Assembly (NCBI RefSeq): GCF_014356525.2
Contig: NC_052515.1
Coordinates: forward strand, 24,993,212-25,057,211
From: Nilaparvata lugens
Taxonomy: Eukaryota > Arthropoda > Insecta > Hemiptera > Delphacidae
DNA length: 64,000 bases
Reading direction: 5' to 3'
How positions within the stretch are numbered: position 1 is the first letter of the stretch; every line of letters begins with the position of its first letter. Both the position numbers and the translations under genes were made by a program. Below are positions 29,600 through 41,376 of the stretch, one piece after another. Under the pieces are notes generated by a model. It saw nothing but the letters and a program-made list of their open reading frames with translations. It was not told where the DNA came from and searched no databases.

Positions 29600-31907
29600 C
29601 CTGAGGCTTGCAATTAAATTGGAAATTGGCTTCTTTGTATTGACGTCATATCGGGGGCTTTCTGCTATCTGCTACCGACTACCGATATCTGATTGCACGG
29701 CTGTACAAACTGCATGTGACGTAGAATGTATGCGTGGATAAAATGCTTTGAGACTCTGTGTGATGGAGGGATTGTAGGGAGTGTAGTGGAGGGATTCTCT
29801 TTATGGAGAGTTCTGTTCCTGTCACTAAAGAGAGATGAACGTTATCAAGTCAGTGGAAAGATAGGACGACATAGTTGCCAAGTATCTTTTTACACCGCCT
29901 TCTATAGTAGATAGCTGTGACTCAAGTCATATCTGACACAATATTAATTCAAATTTAAATTAACTTCATTTCCAGAAAGTACATTCTACAATATATTCTC
30001 CTGAAAACTACTCCCCTAATATGGAACAAGTCCGTGTTTAGAGGAGAAGTCAGTACAACGATAGGCACAATACAAGAAAGAAAAGTTGACTTTCTACTGC
30101 TGTAGTTTACAAGCATAAGATATTCAAACATATTCACATACAATAATACTAACACAAAAACAATATTGAAAGAAATATAATCTGAAATTCTTAGCCAATA
30201 ATAATAGAAATAGATTTAATAAACAAAAACTGATTGCTTTTTTTGTCATAGTTCTGGAAACATTACCGATGTACTCAATGCACTCATTTACACATTTAAA
30301 AACAATAATTTCTACAATATATTATTAATATGAATAGAAGAATAACAATCATTTCTTATAACATATCATTCTTATAAGAATGATATATTATATATCATAT
30401 CATTTCTTATAAGAATATCATTTCTTATAACAGATGAGTCTATACTCTTGTATCTTTTCTGTTTAGGGCTACTTGTAATATAAATAGAAATACAAATCTC
30501 AGTACCCTTCCTTGAATTATTATATCACAACATGTTTTCGGACATTCATGCCACGCTGTGATAAAATAATTTAAAAAAGGGTACTGAGATTTTTATTTCT
30601 ATTTATGAGTCTATATCTATTTAGGATCAATTAATACTAAACTTCATTCAAAAGCAATGCCAATTTCTGAGTTAGTATCAGAAGAAAAAAAGGAGTTTTT
30701 CAAGCTCTAACTTGAAGCATTTCTGATTGATTCTTTCTCTTAATTCTGACGGTAATTCATTGAATAATCTTGGGGCAAATTGAAAAATATTGATTCTTGT
30801 TAAAAAATGATTAACTATATTAAATTCACAAGGAAATTAATATATTTTCATGATTTAATAATACACTTTTATTATATTGAGATTTGATATTTTTTAAATT
30901 CATTTAATTTATTCATAGCGTACAAAAAATTTGGCTACAGTGCAGAATTGGGAAAAGATAATTATGCTTCCACATTTGAAAATAATAATTTCTACAATAT
31001 AAAATTATTAACATGAATAGAAGAATAACAATCATTTCTCATAACAGATGAGTCTATACTTATTTAGGATCAATTAATACTAAACTGCATTCAAAAGCAA
31101 TGCTTTTCTCTCTTCATGCTTTGTCTAATAACAGACAAGGATAGCAAAACAATGTTAATCGAGTGCTGACTTTATAACTTGAATTACACATTAGAAACTT
31201 CAAGTAAACTTCTATCCAGAGCCAAAATTTTGGTGAATAAGAAAACAGTCCCTAGTCCTATGATTCATACAAGATTTTTCATCCTTCTACATTTACAAAA
31301 TTATTTATCTGTGATACATACAAGATTTTCCCCCTCCTACATTTATAACAATACATTTTTCTGTGATTCTCAAATAACAAGAAAACTTAAAACGTAGAGT
31401 GTGTTTTTTTCATTTATACGATAAGTAAATTATTAAAGTGATAGGGAGAGGAAAAATAAGGCAACCTTGTGCTATTCCTTTTCCAAATTTAGATAACACA
31501 TAGTCCGAAATAGGTAAAGTCTCGCAGTTCTTCAATTCACAAAATTTTCAGTCCTCAAGTATTTTCACAAAGTAAAAGTATATTTTGTAATATTGTGTCT
31601 AAATTGTCTTTTCCTCCTTCTACATTATTTTTTAACAATACATTTTTCAACAATTCCGTAGTAGACAGGGATGAATGATTCGATTCAATTCATCAAAACT
31701 CAAATAATAAATTCGAGTCCACAGAAGTTCACCAAATGATGTGAAATCCGCCTCATAAATCCTGTTATCTAGCTCCCAATTAACAACCTAGCTCGTTAGA
31801 AGTCGGGGCTTGTAACAAAGATGCTCAGCGCAAATTTTACATAACTCACACACGCGAGCGTGCCAGCATATTTATCACGAGCTATCAGCTGGGATTGCGT
31901 GCTGCTT
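29600..31907. other. Non-coding with repeat fragments
   Basis: Contains an inverted AT palindrome near 30355-30440 (tttcttataa / ttataagaat), the repeat at 30478-30607, and a hairpin-type repeat at 31430-31510. A weak relative of the TAGTGAGG MITE lies at about 31100-31190. No gene was recognised. Confidence 0.5.
30478..30607 (+). repeat. Foldback repeat (AAATCTCAGTACCCTT...AAGGGTACTGAGATTT)
   Basis: aaatctcagtacccttcctt and its inverse aaaaaagggtactgagattt bracket atgttttcggacattcatgc. Larger relatives are at 39075-39240 and 63188-63375. Confidence 0.7.
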
Positions 31908-33260
31908 GCCATAAGGAAGAGAAGTGAAATGTAGATGTGACTGAGAGGAAGGGAGAGGAGAAATGAAGAAGAAAATGATGAGGCAGAAAGAGGGGAAATG
32001 AAGATGAAGAGGAAAATGATGAGAAAGGAAGAGGGAAGAAAAAGAGCAAATGAAGAAAAAAATGATTGGGGAGGAAGAGGAGAAAATGGAAAAGAAAATT
32101 ATGAGACAGGAAGAGGGGAAAATGAGAAGGAGAGAAGATGAAGAGTGAAATGATAAGAAAGGAAGAGGGGACGATTAAGACTATGAAATAGGAGAGAAAA
32201 TGAAGAGGATGGAAAAGGAGAAAATAAATAGGACAAATTATGAGGAGAAAATGAACAGGAAGGAAGAAGAGAGAATGAAGAGGAAAATGATGATGAAGGA
32301 GGAGAGAATGTAGAGGAAGATGAAAATGAAGAGGCAGGTGGAAGAGGAAATGGAGAGGAGAAGATGAAGCGAGTGGAATGAAGTTCAACATAAAGTGGAG
32401 AGAAGGCCAGTAAATGAAGAGAGAAAAAAGAAAGAGGAGAAAAAGTGGAGAAATGAACGTGAAATACGTGAAGCAGAAAAATAATAAAAAGTAGACGAAG
32501 GAGGAGAGCATAGAAAATAAAAAAGTAAAAGAAAGGAAAAATCTGAAAGAACAGTAACAGAGAAGATATAGATAAAAGGAAAAAGGAACAAGAAAGAAAA
32601 TAAAATTAAGAGGAAAATGATGAGAAAGAGAAGAAAATGGAGAGATTAGATTAGATTTCTTTATTCATGTATGTTACAATATTTACTGGCTTATACACTA
32701 ATTTACATTAAATGACGATAATGCTAGTTATTCACAAATTTCACAAAGTATAAATAATTAATCAATGAGAATAGATTGAATCAATGAGAGAGAGAGAAGA
32801 GAAAGGAAAAGAAAAGAACAGTGTAGAAGTAGATGGCTGAGAAGTGGAGAGGAAGAAGGGAAGTATTGAGGAAGAGTAGAAGGAAAGGAGAAAAATGGGA
32901 AGAAGGAAATGAGATGAAGTAGAAGAAGAATAAGATAAAAAGAGAAGAATTTGAAAAAGAGAAAGGGAGAAGTAAAAGAAATCCAGATGGGAAGAGGAGT
33001 AGAAAATGAAAAGGAGAAGGTAGTGAAGTAGAACAAGAAGAATGAGGAATAAAAGAAAAACATAATAAGAGGAAAAGACAGCAGAAGGAGGATAAAAGTA
33101 GAAGATGTGGAAGAGAAAATGTAGAGGAGCATAGGAGGAAAAGAAAGAAGTATCGTATTAGAAAATAAAAGCTTGAAGGAAACCCTTCAAGAATAGTAGG
33201 TGAATGAATAAGGAAAACCACGATGAAAATCAAGAACAAGTAGAAGGAAAAGAAGAGTTG
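31908..33260. repeat. 1.35-kb polypurine (GA-rich) tract, interrupted once
   Basis: On the plus strand the sequence is almost all A and G (gaggaagggagaggagaaat, gaagaggaaaatgatga and similar) from about 31908 to 32640, and again from about 32770 to 33260. It is broken by a retroelement tail at 32640-32765. The long Phe/Ser/Leu frames on the minus strand are a by-product of the skew. Confidence 0.9.
32640..32765 (-). repeat. LINE/SINE tail inserted in the polypurine tract
   Basis: agattagatttctttattca followed by tgttacaatatttactggct is the inverse of the tail at 36530-36592 (agccagtaaatattgtaaca then ataaataaagaactctaat). Its base composition contrasts with the GA-rich flanks. Confidence 0.7.
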
Positions 33261-33769
33261 TGGAAGCGCACACAACGGAACGGGCTTTGCCATGCGTTTA
33301 ATCCGAGCACTCAAGTTGTGATCTGCACAGCTTGGCAACACCGCCTACAGGTAAAAAGGTAAGACGAGTCATGAAAAAAGAGAATTAATAAAAAGTGTAG
33401 CAGGCACAAGGCACCAGGCACCCGGCATCCACTTCCTGCAACCCACGTCCTGTAGTTATATCCCGTTCTATCTCGAGGATTTTGACCTTTTTTGACAATG
33501 GAGCCGAAAAAAGAAATACTTGGATGTATGATATGTGAGTAGTGCAGGAATTTTATATCAGTAGGAGAATGTCAGACCAAGCCAGGAGTCGAACATAAGA
33601 ACTGAGATTTAAATTCAATCCACATTCCTTATAAATATATCAATGCTTCCTTATAACTAATGCCAACAGTTAAAAGTTACTCTTGATTCACGACAAATAA
33701 GGTAATTGTATTTTATTTATATTTAATTTTAATTTTATTTATATCTAATTTTATTTTATTTATATTTAA

Positions 33770-33902
33770 TTCAACGTTGTGAATAATTTTGTTTTCATAT
33801 GGCACCTGCTGACCTTCTTTCGAAAATGAAGCCGACCCAAGAATGGTTTAGCAGGACCCAAAAATGTAAAAATGTATTTCCAATAAAATTGATTGATTGA
33901 GT
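33770..33902 (+). repeat. LINE-like 3' tail ending (ATTG)n
   Basis: catatggcacctgctgacct, then gaatggtttagcaggaccca, then ccaataaaattgattgattg. The AATAAA plus short tandem tail is typical of truncated non-LTR elements. Confidence 0.5.
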
Positions 33903-34235
33903 TAACTTCACGTTTGGAGCTCAAACTTGCGTTTGGAGCTCTTGTGCATCATATAAATTGCCTTTTAGTACAGTGTTACTAGAGTTATCATGAGATTTAA
34001 GAGGTCTATAAGAATGAGGACCTCAAACTTGGTGATTTTAGTGGAATTTTGAATGAGAAAACATCTTAGAGCTGAAAAAAAGAATCAATAAAAATTGATA
34101 AAGTGACGAAGCGGTGAGTGATTATATAACCTGATAACACTTTGGACAACAACAACATTTTATCAACATTTTTGGAGAGAAATAGTTCAGACTCATCTTA
34201 GTTTTTTCCAAGGTCATAATTATCTAGCAGATAAC

Positions 34236-34475
34236 CCTTGCTCCGCAAGGGTCTATTTTAGAACTTGACAAACTGTAAACTTGAGGTAATGAAATCTTGA
34301 AGAATTGAAAATAGGCATATAACCATCCTCGATTAATTAAGAATCTATATGCAAAAGTTAATCAGTCCAGTAGCTTTGACGTGATGATGCGTCAAACATA
34401 ATTTTCCTATCCCTTACGTGTATAAGCCAGTTCTTTACTTTATTATAGTGTTTTGTACAATAAATAAATAGAATA
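34236..34475 (+). repeat. Dispersed repeat (GCTCCGCAAGGG family)
   Basis: cttgctccgcaagggtctat through gaatcttgaagaattgaaaa to attatagtgttttgtacaat. The tail gtgttttgtacaa is the same sequence into which the LTR element inserted at 17167. Confidence 0.75.
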
Positions 34476-35170
34476 AGTAAATTGACAATAAGCGTCCCTT
34501 CGAATAATTCAAATTTGGGTTGGAAAGGCTTGCTTGTCAACAGATTTCGTTACAATGTAGGGAATGTCCATGTCAAATGTGTACTACAAACGACTTTATG
34601 TCCAACATTTAAAACGAGAAGTAACGTGCTGTCGGTACTCCCGTCGGAAGGGTGACCGTTTGAGGTTCACCTCTCATCATCAAAAGATCAAACCTCTTTC
34701 ACTGAGGATCATAATAATCTGGACTTAATCGTCAGCAAGAATAAATCACCTTACAAAATTAGAAATTCCTGAATCACGCAGAAAACGCTGTCAATTCGAA
34801 TAAATTGCCATCTTGCAATGATACTTAATCATCGTCTCTGTAACAAATAAAACACTGTACCTAACAACTTCATTAGACCACTTTTAAGACAGTTCGGTAG
34901 TTTGGAGCCCATGTAACACTTTATATCTATACATCTCCCAGCTTTTTTTTCAACCCAACATCAACCCATTCTTCACATTACCCACGCACAATTCTAGGGC
35001 TCATGAAGGTATCATCCTCGAGAAAAAAATCAGTTCCAATATGTACTTCGCTTATTCTCTGAAAAATCTTCGAGTCTTTCTACTCTTCTTCTCAACAAGC
35101 AATTCCACAAGAACAAAAATAATCGATCATAAAAATGAGAACCATCAAAACCTAAAAGGCATTAATTAGG

Positions 35171-35305
35171 GCCAAGCCACAAGAGGCGTTTTTCAGTCGG
35201 CACGACAGGACAAGAATCTCTCAGATTGGCTGATTGGGTTGGCGTACCGAGTGAGCTTCCCATCGTACCGACTGAAAAAAACCCTCATGTGGTTTGACTC
35301 TTATT
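35171..35305. repeat. Foldback MITE (CAGTCGG core)
   Basis: aagccacaagaggcgttttt and tcagtcggcacgacagg are inverted at the right as catcgtaccgactgaaaaaa and accctcatgtggtttgac. Confidence 0.75.
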
Positions 35306-35454
35306 CTCTCATTAATTTGTTAATATTTAAATCTGTAACCTTTCTCTCCAAAAATCATTCCATAAAATGACAGAAATAAATCAATCATTTTTTTCTCATT
35401 TGTTTTCCTCTTGATTATTATTCGACCTCTACCTCTCTAACGCTGGGTGTACAC

Positions 35455-35985
35455 CAGTCTGAGAATAAGGCTTCTTTGGCTTTGTTTGTTATCATTTGTT
35501 CTGATGTCTTATGGAATGGTTGTTAGACTCGGCGCACACCAGTTAGTCAACACAAGACAAGACACGTTTAGTCACAATACTTCACATAGCTGCTTGTGAC
35601 GCAACTCACACTGATTAGTCATTGCAATTAGACATGATTGTCTTCATAAGAAACTATGTGAAGTATTGTGACTAAACGTGACTAGTCTTGTCTTGACTGT
35701 ATGCCCAGCCTTAGGCTAGGCACACACCAGTTAGTCAAGACAAGACATGATCAGACACGTTTAGTCACAATACTTCACATAGTTGCTTATGAAGACATGT
35801 CTAATTGCAATGACTAATCAGTGTGAGTTGCGACATAAGCAACTATGTGAAGTATTGTGACTAAACGTGTCTGATCATGTCTTGTCTTGACTAACTGGTG
35901 TGTGCCTAGCCTAACAACCATTCCATAAGACTTCAGAACAAAAAATGAGAACAAACAAAGCCAAAGAAGAATATTCTCAGACTTG
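35455..35985. repeat. Nested foldback: foldback pair inside an outer inverted repeat
   Basis: Outer arms: tctgagaataaggcttcttt ... cttatggaatggttgtta (from about 35457), and the inverse taacaaccattccataagac ... gaatattctcag (to about 35982). Inside lie two tandem foldbacks that share agtcacaatacttcacatag and its inverse ctatgtgaagtattgtgact, bounded by cacaccagttagtcaa(c/g)aca. The second inner foldback (35710-35905) is nearly perfect. Confidence 0.85.
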
Positions 35986-36409
35986 TTATTCTTTAATCTT
36001 GGACCCTTTTCCTCAACAACCACTCTTCAGAAACAATCGATCACAAACAAAACCAAAAGTGGCATCAACAAAACAGCCGTTACCCCACATACGGTGACAC
36101 TCGCCTCAGACTGTCAGCATTCCTAATGGCATAACATCACCACTTCCCATTCGACCAATACTGACATTTCAAAGTGGAACGCACTGTATAGGGGGGCCGG
36201 CCCTTGACAGAGAGAATCCAAGAGCAGGTCGCGCCGAAAACACCCGAAGTTGCATCGATCCCATCTCCGGAAATAGCCGAAGTCACATCGATTGAGAGAG
36301 GGGTGGGAAAAGGGTTGGTAAGGGGTCACCAGTGTAGTATAGTAGTAAACGATCATCCCCCAAAACTTATACATGCCGATACTGAAGCCAAGTCTCAACA
36401 GAACTGAAA

Positions 36410-36960
36410 CTATCTATTTCGCTCTCTCTCTCAGAGAACTGGCCCTTTTTTATTTCACACTCACTCTCTCACAGAGAACTAGACCCTTCTTCATTTCTCT
36501 CTCAGTATATTAGCAATACTGTCATTTAATGTAAATTAGTTTATAAGCCAGTAAATATTGTAACACATAAATAAAGAACTCTAATATAATCTCACGCTAT
36601 CACTCTCTCTCTCACACGCACTCTAAGAGGTCGGAGTTCATCTTTCTCCTATAGGGCACACTTTTATCTCATTCATTCTCTCTCACTCCCTCTGAAAGAT
36701 CGGAGTTCATCTCTCTCCAATAGAGGGCACACGTTAACACACTTTTAATTCCATTCTCTCTCTCACTCCCTCTGAGAGATCGGAGTTCATCTCTCTCTCT
36801 ACCCAATCAGTTTCTTCATCAGATCCTCAGCTACTTCATCAAACACACCCCTCGTTCTCACTAGCTCACTTCATCTCTGTTACTCCACTGACCTTTTTAT
36901 GAAGTCTCTCACTCTTCATCAACTTTTTGCTACTCTCTCACACTCATTTATTTCATACTA
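36410..36960. repeat. CT-rich degenerate tandem region
   Basis: Three spaced copies of a phrase like ctctgagagatcggagttca within (CT)n-rich DNA at about 36610, 36700 and 36770, plus two of ctcacagagaact. A LINE-like tail lies at 36530-36592. Confidence 0.7.
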
Positions 36961-36993
36961 ATCACTTACCTTTCTTATTCACTGTAATGATAA

Positions 36994-37155
36994 GGGCCCG
37001 GCCATACAGAGAGCGATCTCCGTTCCTACGGTTTTCTATGTTTCTATATCTGTTTCTAAGATATGCAATCTAGATATAGATTATAGAAGCTCATGGATTA
37101 TAGATATGGATTATGGAACCCATAGGATCGCAGATCTCTCTGTGTGGTCAGGCCC
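36994..37155. mobile_element. PIF/Harbinger-like MITE, 162 bp
   Basis: The inverted ends gggcccggccatacagagag and ctctctgtgtggtcaggccc are flanked by TAA on both sides (36991-36993 and 37156-37158), the 3-bp target duplication typical of PIF/Harbinger. The interior is AT-rich and non-coding. Confidence 0.75.
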
Positions 37156-37936
37156 TAATATAATCATTCTATCATTAAATTATTATGAAATCACTTACCG
37201 TGAATCACTTATTATTCGTGAATAATTGTGAATGATCATCATATTAATCTCATTATCATACTACACTAATCTCTAATGATCATGGAGTAATTATTCAATG
37301 TTTAATTAAATTGATTGGTTTTATTAATTCGAGATATTTATTCTGTTTCGTCCAATCAAGTTGAGGGTCCGTCCATTCAATAATCATTCATTCATCTCAT
37401 AATTTATTAATATTGCTCATTTCTCTTCCTCTTCATTTTCTTTTTCACCATATTCATCTCATAATTTATTAAATACTCCTCATCTTCTCTTTCCTTTTTT
37501 TGTCTACATTCAATTTTCAACTCACAAGGTTCAGTTCTAGAAACATTTTGAATAAACCTGCCATATATATGGAGAAAAGTAAAGATTTGGAGGAGGAACA
37601 CAGGTTTCAAAATCAAATGACAGAGAGAAAACCTAGATTCCCAATTCCTTCACTCTTTACACAAAAGCCAATGTATAATTATTCTATAATGTTGTATTTA
37701 TAATCCATTTCTTGGTAGACATTTGATCAAATCAAATGACTTATTCCCTCCACTTAATCAACTACTCTCTCTTATTTCCTATATCACTCTTTTAGTTTCA
37801 AATATTCAAGATAATGATATAGCCTAATCTCGAATACAGTTTTCCAGGTATGGGCGCCTCAAATTGCATATTCAATCCCATACTACATTAAACTTTGATC
37901 TTAGCCAACATCCAACTACTGAAAAAGTTCTCATTA

Positions 37937-38536
37937 TACCGGGTGATTCAAAATACAACTTTGAAAATTCTTATAAATCTTATTAAACAAGGTACAGAGC
38001 TGGTTTTGGTGTTGTTTTAAAGGTTACCTTGAATGGTGTTGTTATAAAGGAAAACTCTTCAAGTTTTTTTACCTTAAACTAAAGATGTTCTATGTGACTT
38101 CCGTTGGTTATCCTGCAGACTCTCTCGATAGTCGATCGATAGTCGATTTCTTCCCAGACTCGCACTAGCATTTCAGGGGTAACTTGCTCAACAGCAGCGC
38201 AAATCCTTGCTCTAAGTTCAGGTAGAGTGGCTGGCAAAGGAGGTACATACACCATATCTTTTATGAAACCCAACAAGAAAAAATCCAGCGGTGTTAGGTC
38301 TGGGGAACGACGGGCCATGCAATTGGCGCATTACGGCCAATCCACTTATTCCTGGGAAGAAATCGACTATCGATGGCATGTCTGCAGGATAACCAACGGA
38401 AGTCACATAGAACATCTTTAGTTTAAGGTAAAGAAACTTGAAGAGTTTTCCTTTATAACAACACCAAAACCAGCTCTGTACCTTGTTTAATAAGATTTAT
38501 ATGAATTTTCAAAGTTGTATTTTGAATCACCCGGTA
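37937..38536. mobile_element. Tc1/mariner-like foldback derivative, 600 bp
   Basis: Ends TACCGGGTGATTCAAAATAC and its inverse, flanked by TA. The arms are about 185-220 bp (left 37937-38158, right 38352-38536), much longer than the functional ends, because each arm contains both the terminus and the last codons of the transposase. The left arm has a small internal duplication (ggtgttgtt(t/a)taaagg). It appears to be a deletion-inversion product of a once autonomous element. Confidence 0.8.
38079..38318 (-). pseudogene. Tc1/mariner-family transposase, C-terminal remnant
   Basis: The minus-strand frame reads MARRSPDLTPLDFFLLGFIK, then a YVPPLPATLPELRARI block, and ends CRITNGSHIEHL. The SPDLTPLDFFLxGxxK motif carries the third acidic residue of the DDE/D catalytic triad. 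The upstream code, WIGRNAPIAW in the neighbouring frame, is joined only through a one-base deletion, and the first two acidic residues are missing. The last codons also occur in inverse orientation at 38381-38421 within the right arm. It is a dead fragment. Confidence 0.8.
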
Positions 38537-38639
38537 TAATATATTCTGCATATTTCTTTATAGAAAACTGTATCTAATTAAAGTGCTTATAATAAGTATA
38601 AGCATATTATTTATTGATTGATACAATAAGTACATCATC

Positions 38640-38715
38640 AAAATGATAGGGGGAGAAAAAATAAGGTAACCTTGTGCTATTCCTCTCCCAAATTTAGATA
38701 AGGTTACATAGTCCG
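38640..38715. repeat. Hairpin-type dispersed repeat (GGGAGAG...CTCTCCC)
   Basis: aaaatgataggggga(g) and ctattcctctcccaaattta form a short stem. Relatives lie at 31437-31500, 27658-27715, 53085-53150, 16110-16185 and others. Confidence 0.6.
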
Positions 38716-38875
38716 AAATAGTTCAAGTTTTGTAGTATGCTTTCATTCATAAGTATTCATTTATAGATTCAATAATATACACAATGATTGAATATATATT
38801 AAAAATTATACTGTAAATGTGGAATCAAATATGGACATCTCATGAAGGGGTTAACCATAACAAAGATTAAAGCTG

Positions 38876-39032
38876 GATCAGTATCAGGTTAGATGTACGG
38901 TACAGTGAAAATATAATTCCCATGAGTTGTAACGGGTCTATTCATACTAGCTCAATCGGGCTGAGAGGGAATAATCCCATTAGAATACTCTGGGGGAGAA
39001 TATTTGCACTGTACCGGACACTGATACTGATA
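38876..39032. repeat. Foldback of the ATGGGACTATTCACAC family
   Basis: gatcagtatcagg at the left and ccggacactgatactgata at the right. The inner inverted words are ttcccatgagttgtaacggg and cccattagaatactctggg. Confidence 0.75.
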
Positions 39033-39074
39033 AGTGGAAATCTACCTACTGGTAGAAGTTCAGTTTATTTTTTC

Positions 39075-39240
39075 TTTAGGGCTACTTTTGAATATAAATA
39101 AAACTAGAAATCTAAGTAAATCCAAGTTTTTTAAAATTGTTTAGTTACAACATATTTCGGAAATATAATGCCATTATCAAGTGTTAATGGCATTATATAG
39201 CCGAAACATGTTATGACTAAACACTTACTGTGGGGTTATT
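39075..39240. repeat. Foldback repeat (TAATGCCATTATCAAGTG core)
   Basis: tataatgccattatcaagtg is followed by its inverse, ttaatggcattatatagcc, flanked by acaacatatttcgg / ccgaaacatgtt. Related to 30478-30607 and 63188-63375. Confidence 0.7.
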
Positions 39241-39315
39241 TTGAAGGAAGAGTTCATAGAACAGTCCACACACACACACACACTAGATGATATGAAGATG
39301 AACATAACATAAATA

Positions 39316-40073
39316 AAAAATCTGGTGTGGCGCACTCACACAACTTTCCTTGCCGTTATGAAAATTGATCAACTGACGATAGTGTTCACGCGCATCTCAA
39401 GTCTACTATTCAAAGATCTGAGCCAGCTTCATAGTGAATGATTTATTAGAATCAAAAGTTGCCAACAGTTTGCAATTGAATAATCACATTTTCTCGAATT
39501 TCAAGCTTATTTTCAATTTTAGGTGAAAATGCTATTGAACATCAATTATTGTAGAGATTTTAATCTTTTCCACTTGATTTTTTTGTTTAAATTGTATCTG
39601 AAGCCTGATAATTAAGAATCTAAAATCAAACTTTGCATAGATGGGGCGGAGGTCCTGAAATTTTTACAGATATGGGACTTGTGGCAGTTCATAGGGCTTA
39701 TCAATGACTATTCTAGGTATAAATCTGATAAAACTCGTTAGAGCCGTTTTCGAGAAAATCGCGAAAACCCCTGTTTTTGACAACATCTTCGCCATTTTAG
39801 TCGCCATCTTGAATTGCATTTGATCGAATATATATTGTTCGTGTCGGATCCTTATATTGTAAGGACCTTAAGTTCCACATTTCAAGTCATTCTGTTGATT
39901 GGAAGATGAGATATCGTGTACACAGACACACATACACACACACACACACACAGACCAATACCCAAATACCACTTTTTTGAACTCAAGGGACCTTGAAACG
40001 AATAGAAATTTGGAAATTGGGGTACCTTAAATTTTTTTCCTTACCTATGGTAATAGAGCAAGGAAAGTAAAAA
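39316..40073 (+). repeat. Dispersed element (CACACAACTTTCCTTGCC...GCAAGGAAAGT), 0.76 kb
   Basis: Second copy of the element at 16256-17104, with both short inverted ends intact (acaactttccttgcc / gagcaaggaaagt). (CA)n at 39930-39952. Confidence 0.8.
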
Positions 40074-40399
40074 GGGAACTTGGATTTTTATTTTTATTTA
40101 TAATTTCAGTACGTGTCCACAGGTAGGCTACAATTCATACGTGGAAATCTGCCTACACGCAGAAGCTTAGCCAGCATCATATTGCAATCTACGTGAATGG
40201 AGCAATCCAATCTTAACCACCTACTGGGTCTCTCCACCTTATTTCCTTAACTTTTTCCTCAGCCGTCACTAACCCAATATTCCACCTACTCTCTTTGTCA
40301 CGTCCCAACAATGCCTCAATCCCTTCTGCCAACAGCAGAGCCCAACAATGTCAACAACATCACATCCACTGCTTACGACAACCTGAAACTTTTTGTTCG

Positions 40400-40535
40400 C
40401 CCACCTGACAACCGCCCCCTCTAATTCTCTCCCCCCCTTTATAAACCCTCTACCTCCCGCTCCCATTAATTCACCCCCCTGTTACACCCCTTCTACCGCC
40501 CGCCCCCTTTACACCCCTCTACTCCACCCCCGCCA
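40400..40535. repeat. C-rich low-complexity stretch
   Basis: Runs such as ctctcccccccttta and cccgcccccttta. The open frames here are not backed by any family. Confidence 0.7.
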
Positions 40536-40845
40536 ACACATCACCTACAACCCTTTGGGCCGCCCACAAGGTTTTATCATAATCTGTTTCAGGCAGCAGA
40601 GAGCTTTCAAGGGTCGTGATGGAATGTGATACATCTCACGCAAAAAAGTTGAGAATTCAATTTCGGAAATTGAGAGTAAATTTCTTGCTACTCTTGCTAC
40701 AGTGTGGTCCACGTTATAATGGCAGTATTTGATTACATTGGTGTTAATATTTTTGTCTATTTTTTTTATTCAAATTTTTCTCACATTACATTTATGATAG
40801 GTTTTACAAATTGAAGTAATCATTATCATCTTAATATCTATCACA

Positions 40846-41016
40846 AGGTGCGTACAGACTTTCGCTCTGCTCCGCAATCGAACTTCACTCGAGCAGATCG
40901 ATTGATGATCGACCGGGGAGCAAGAGTGGAACGCGAGAAGAGCTAACATCTCCCGTAACGTTCATGATCGGAGCGATTGCGGAGCGTGTTGGAGGCGCGT
41001 ATATTTGTACGCACCT
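40846..41016. repeat. MITE with AGGTGCGTAC inverted ends, 171 bp
   Basis: aggtgcgtacagactttcgc at the left and gcgtatatttgtacgcacct at the right. The interior is relatively GC-rich with inverted gctccgcaatcg / cgattgcggagc. Confidence 0.8.
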
Positions 41017-41043
41017 CTACATGTAATAATAATAATAGTAATA

Positions 41044-41160
41044 ATACTGAGTGTGGAGCCCACATAAGCTCTTAGGCTTGTGTGTGGGTAATGCGTGAGA
41101 GGGATGATGATGAGAGATGACGACTACTTTTTAGGTAGTCGGGACCGACGGCCTAAAGGA
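41044..41160 (+). repeat. SINE-like repeat ending GTCGGGACCGACGGC
   Basis: ctgagtgtggagcccacata, gctcttaggcttgtgtgtgg, gatgatgatgagagatgacg, gtagtcgggaccgacggc. A second copy lies at 41377-41495, and both are followed by the same MITE-derived sequence. Confidence 0.65.
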
Positions 41161-41376
41161 TCTCCTCCGAAAGACGGAGAGTTCATTCGACAAAGCAGAT
41201 AGCGATCTCCTTTTCTAGCTTCGCAATGTTGTCAGATCGTTTTTCAACAATGTAGAAATATTAATAATATATAATGTACAAAATATTTTATCTCAACTAT
41301 GTGAACTAATTATTAAATAATAATTGAAAAATATATTTTCTCGACGAATGAAATATAATTGATTATAATAATAATA

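Larger units (their letters stand above)
40699..41270 (+). repeat. TAGTGAGG MITE interrupted by other repeats
   Basis: The MITE left end (agtgtggtccacgttataat) is at 40699 and its inner part (attcgacaaagcagatagcg, tgttgtcagatcg) resumes at about 41196. Between them lie the AGGTGCG MITE (40846-41016) and a SINE-like copy (41044-41160). The right end is missing. Confidence 0.6.

Noticed and set aside
31885..33341. Long Phe/Leu/Ser-rich minus-strand frames, up to 208 codons
   Set aside because: Purely a consequence of the polypurine tract; low complexity, with no domain or splice context.
36204..36407. 67-codon frame with a short internal repeat (cgaagt(t/c)(g/a)catcgat)
   Set aside because: Composition is compatible with coding, but there is no supporting family, splice sites or neighbouring exon, and the area is repeat-rich.
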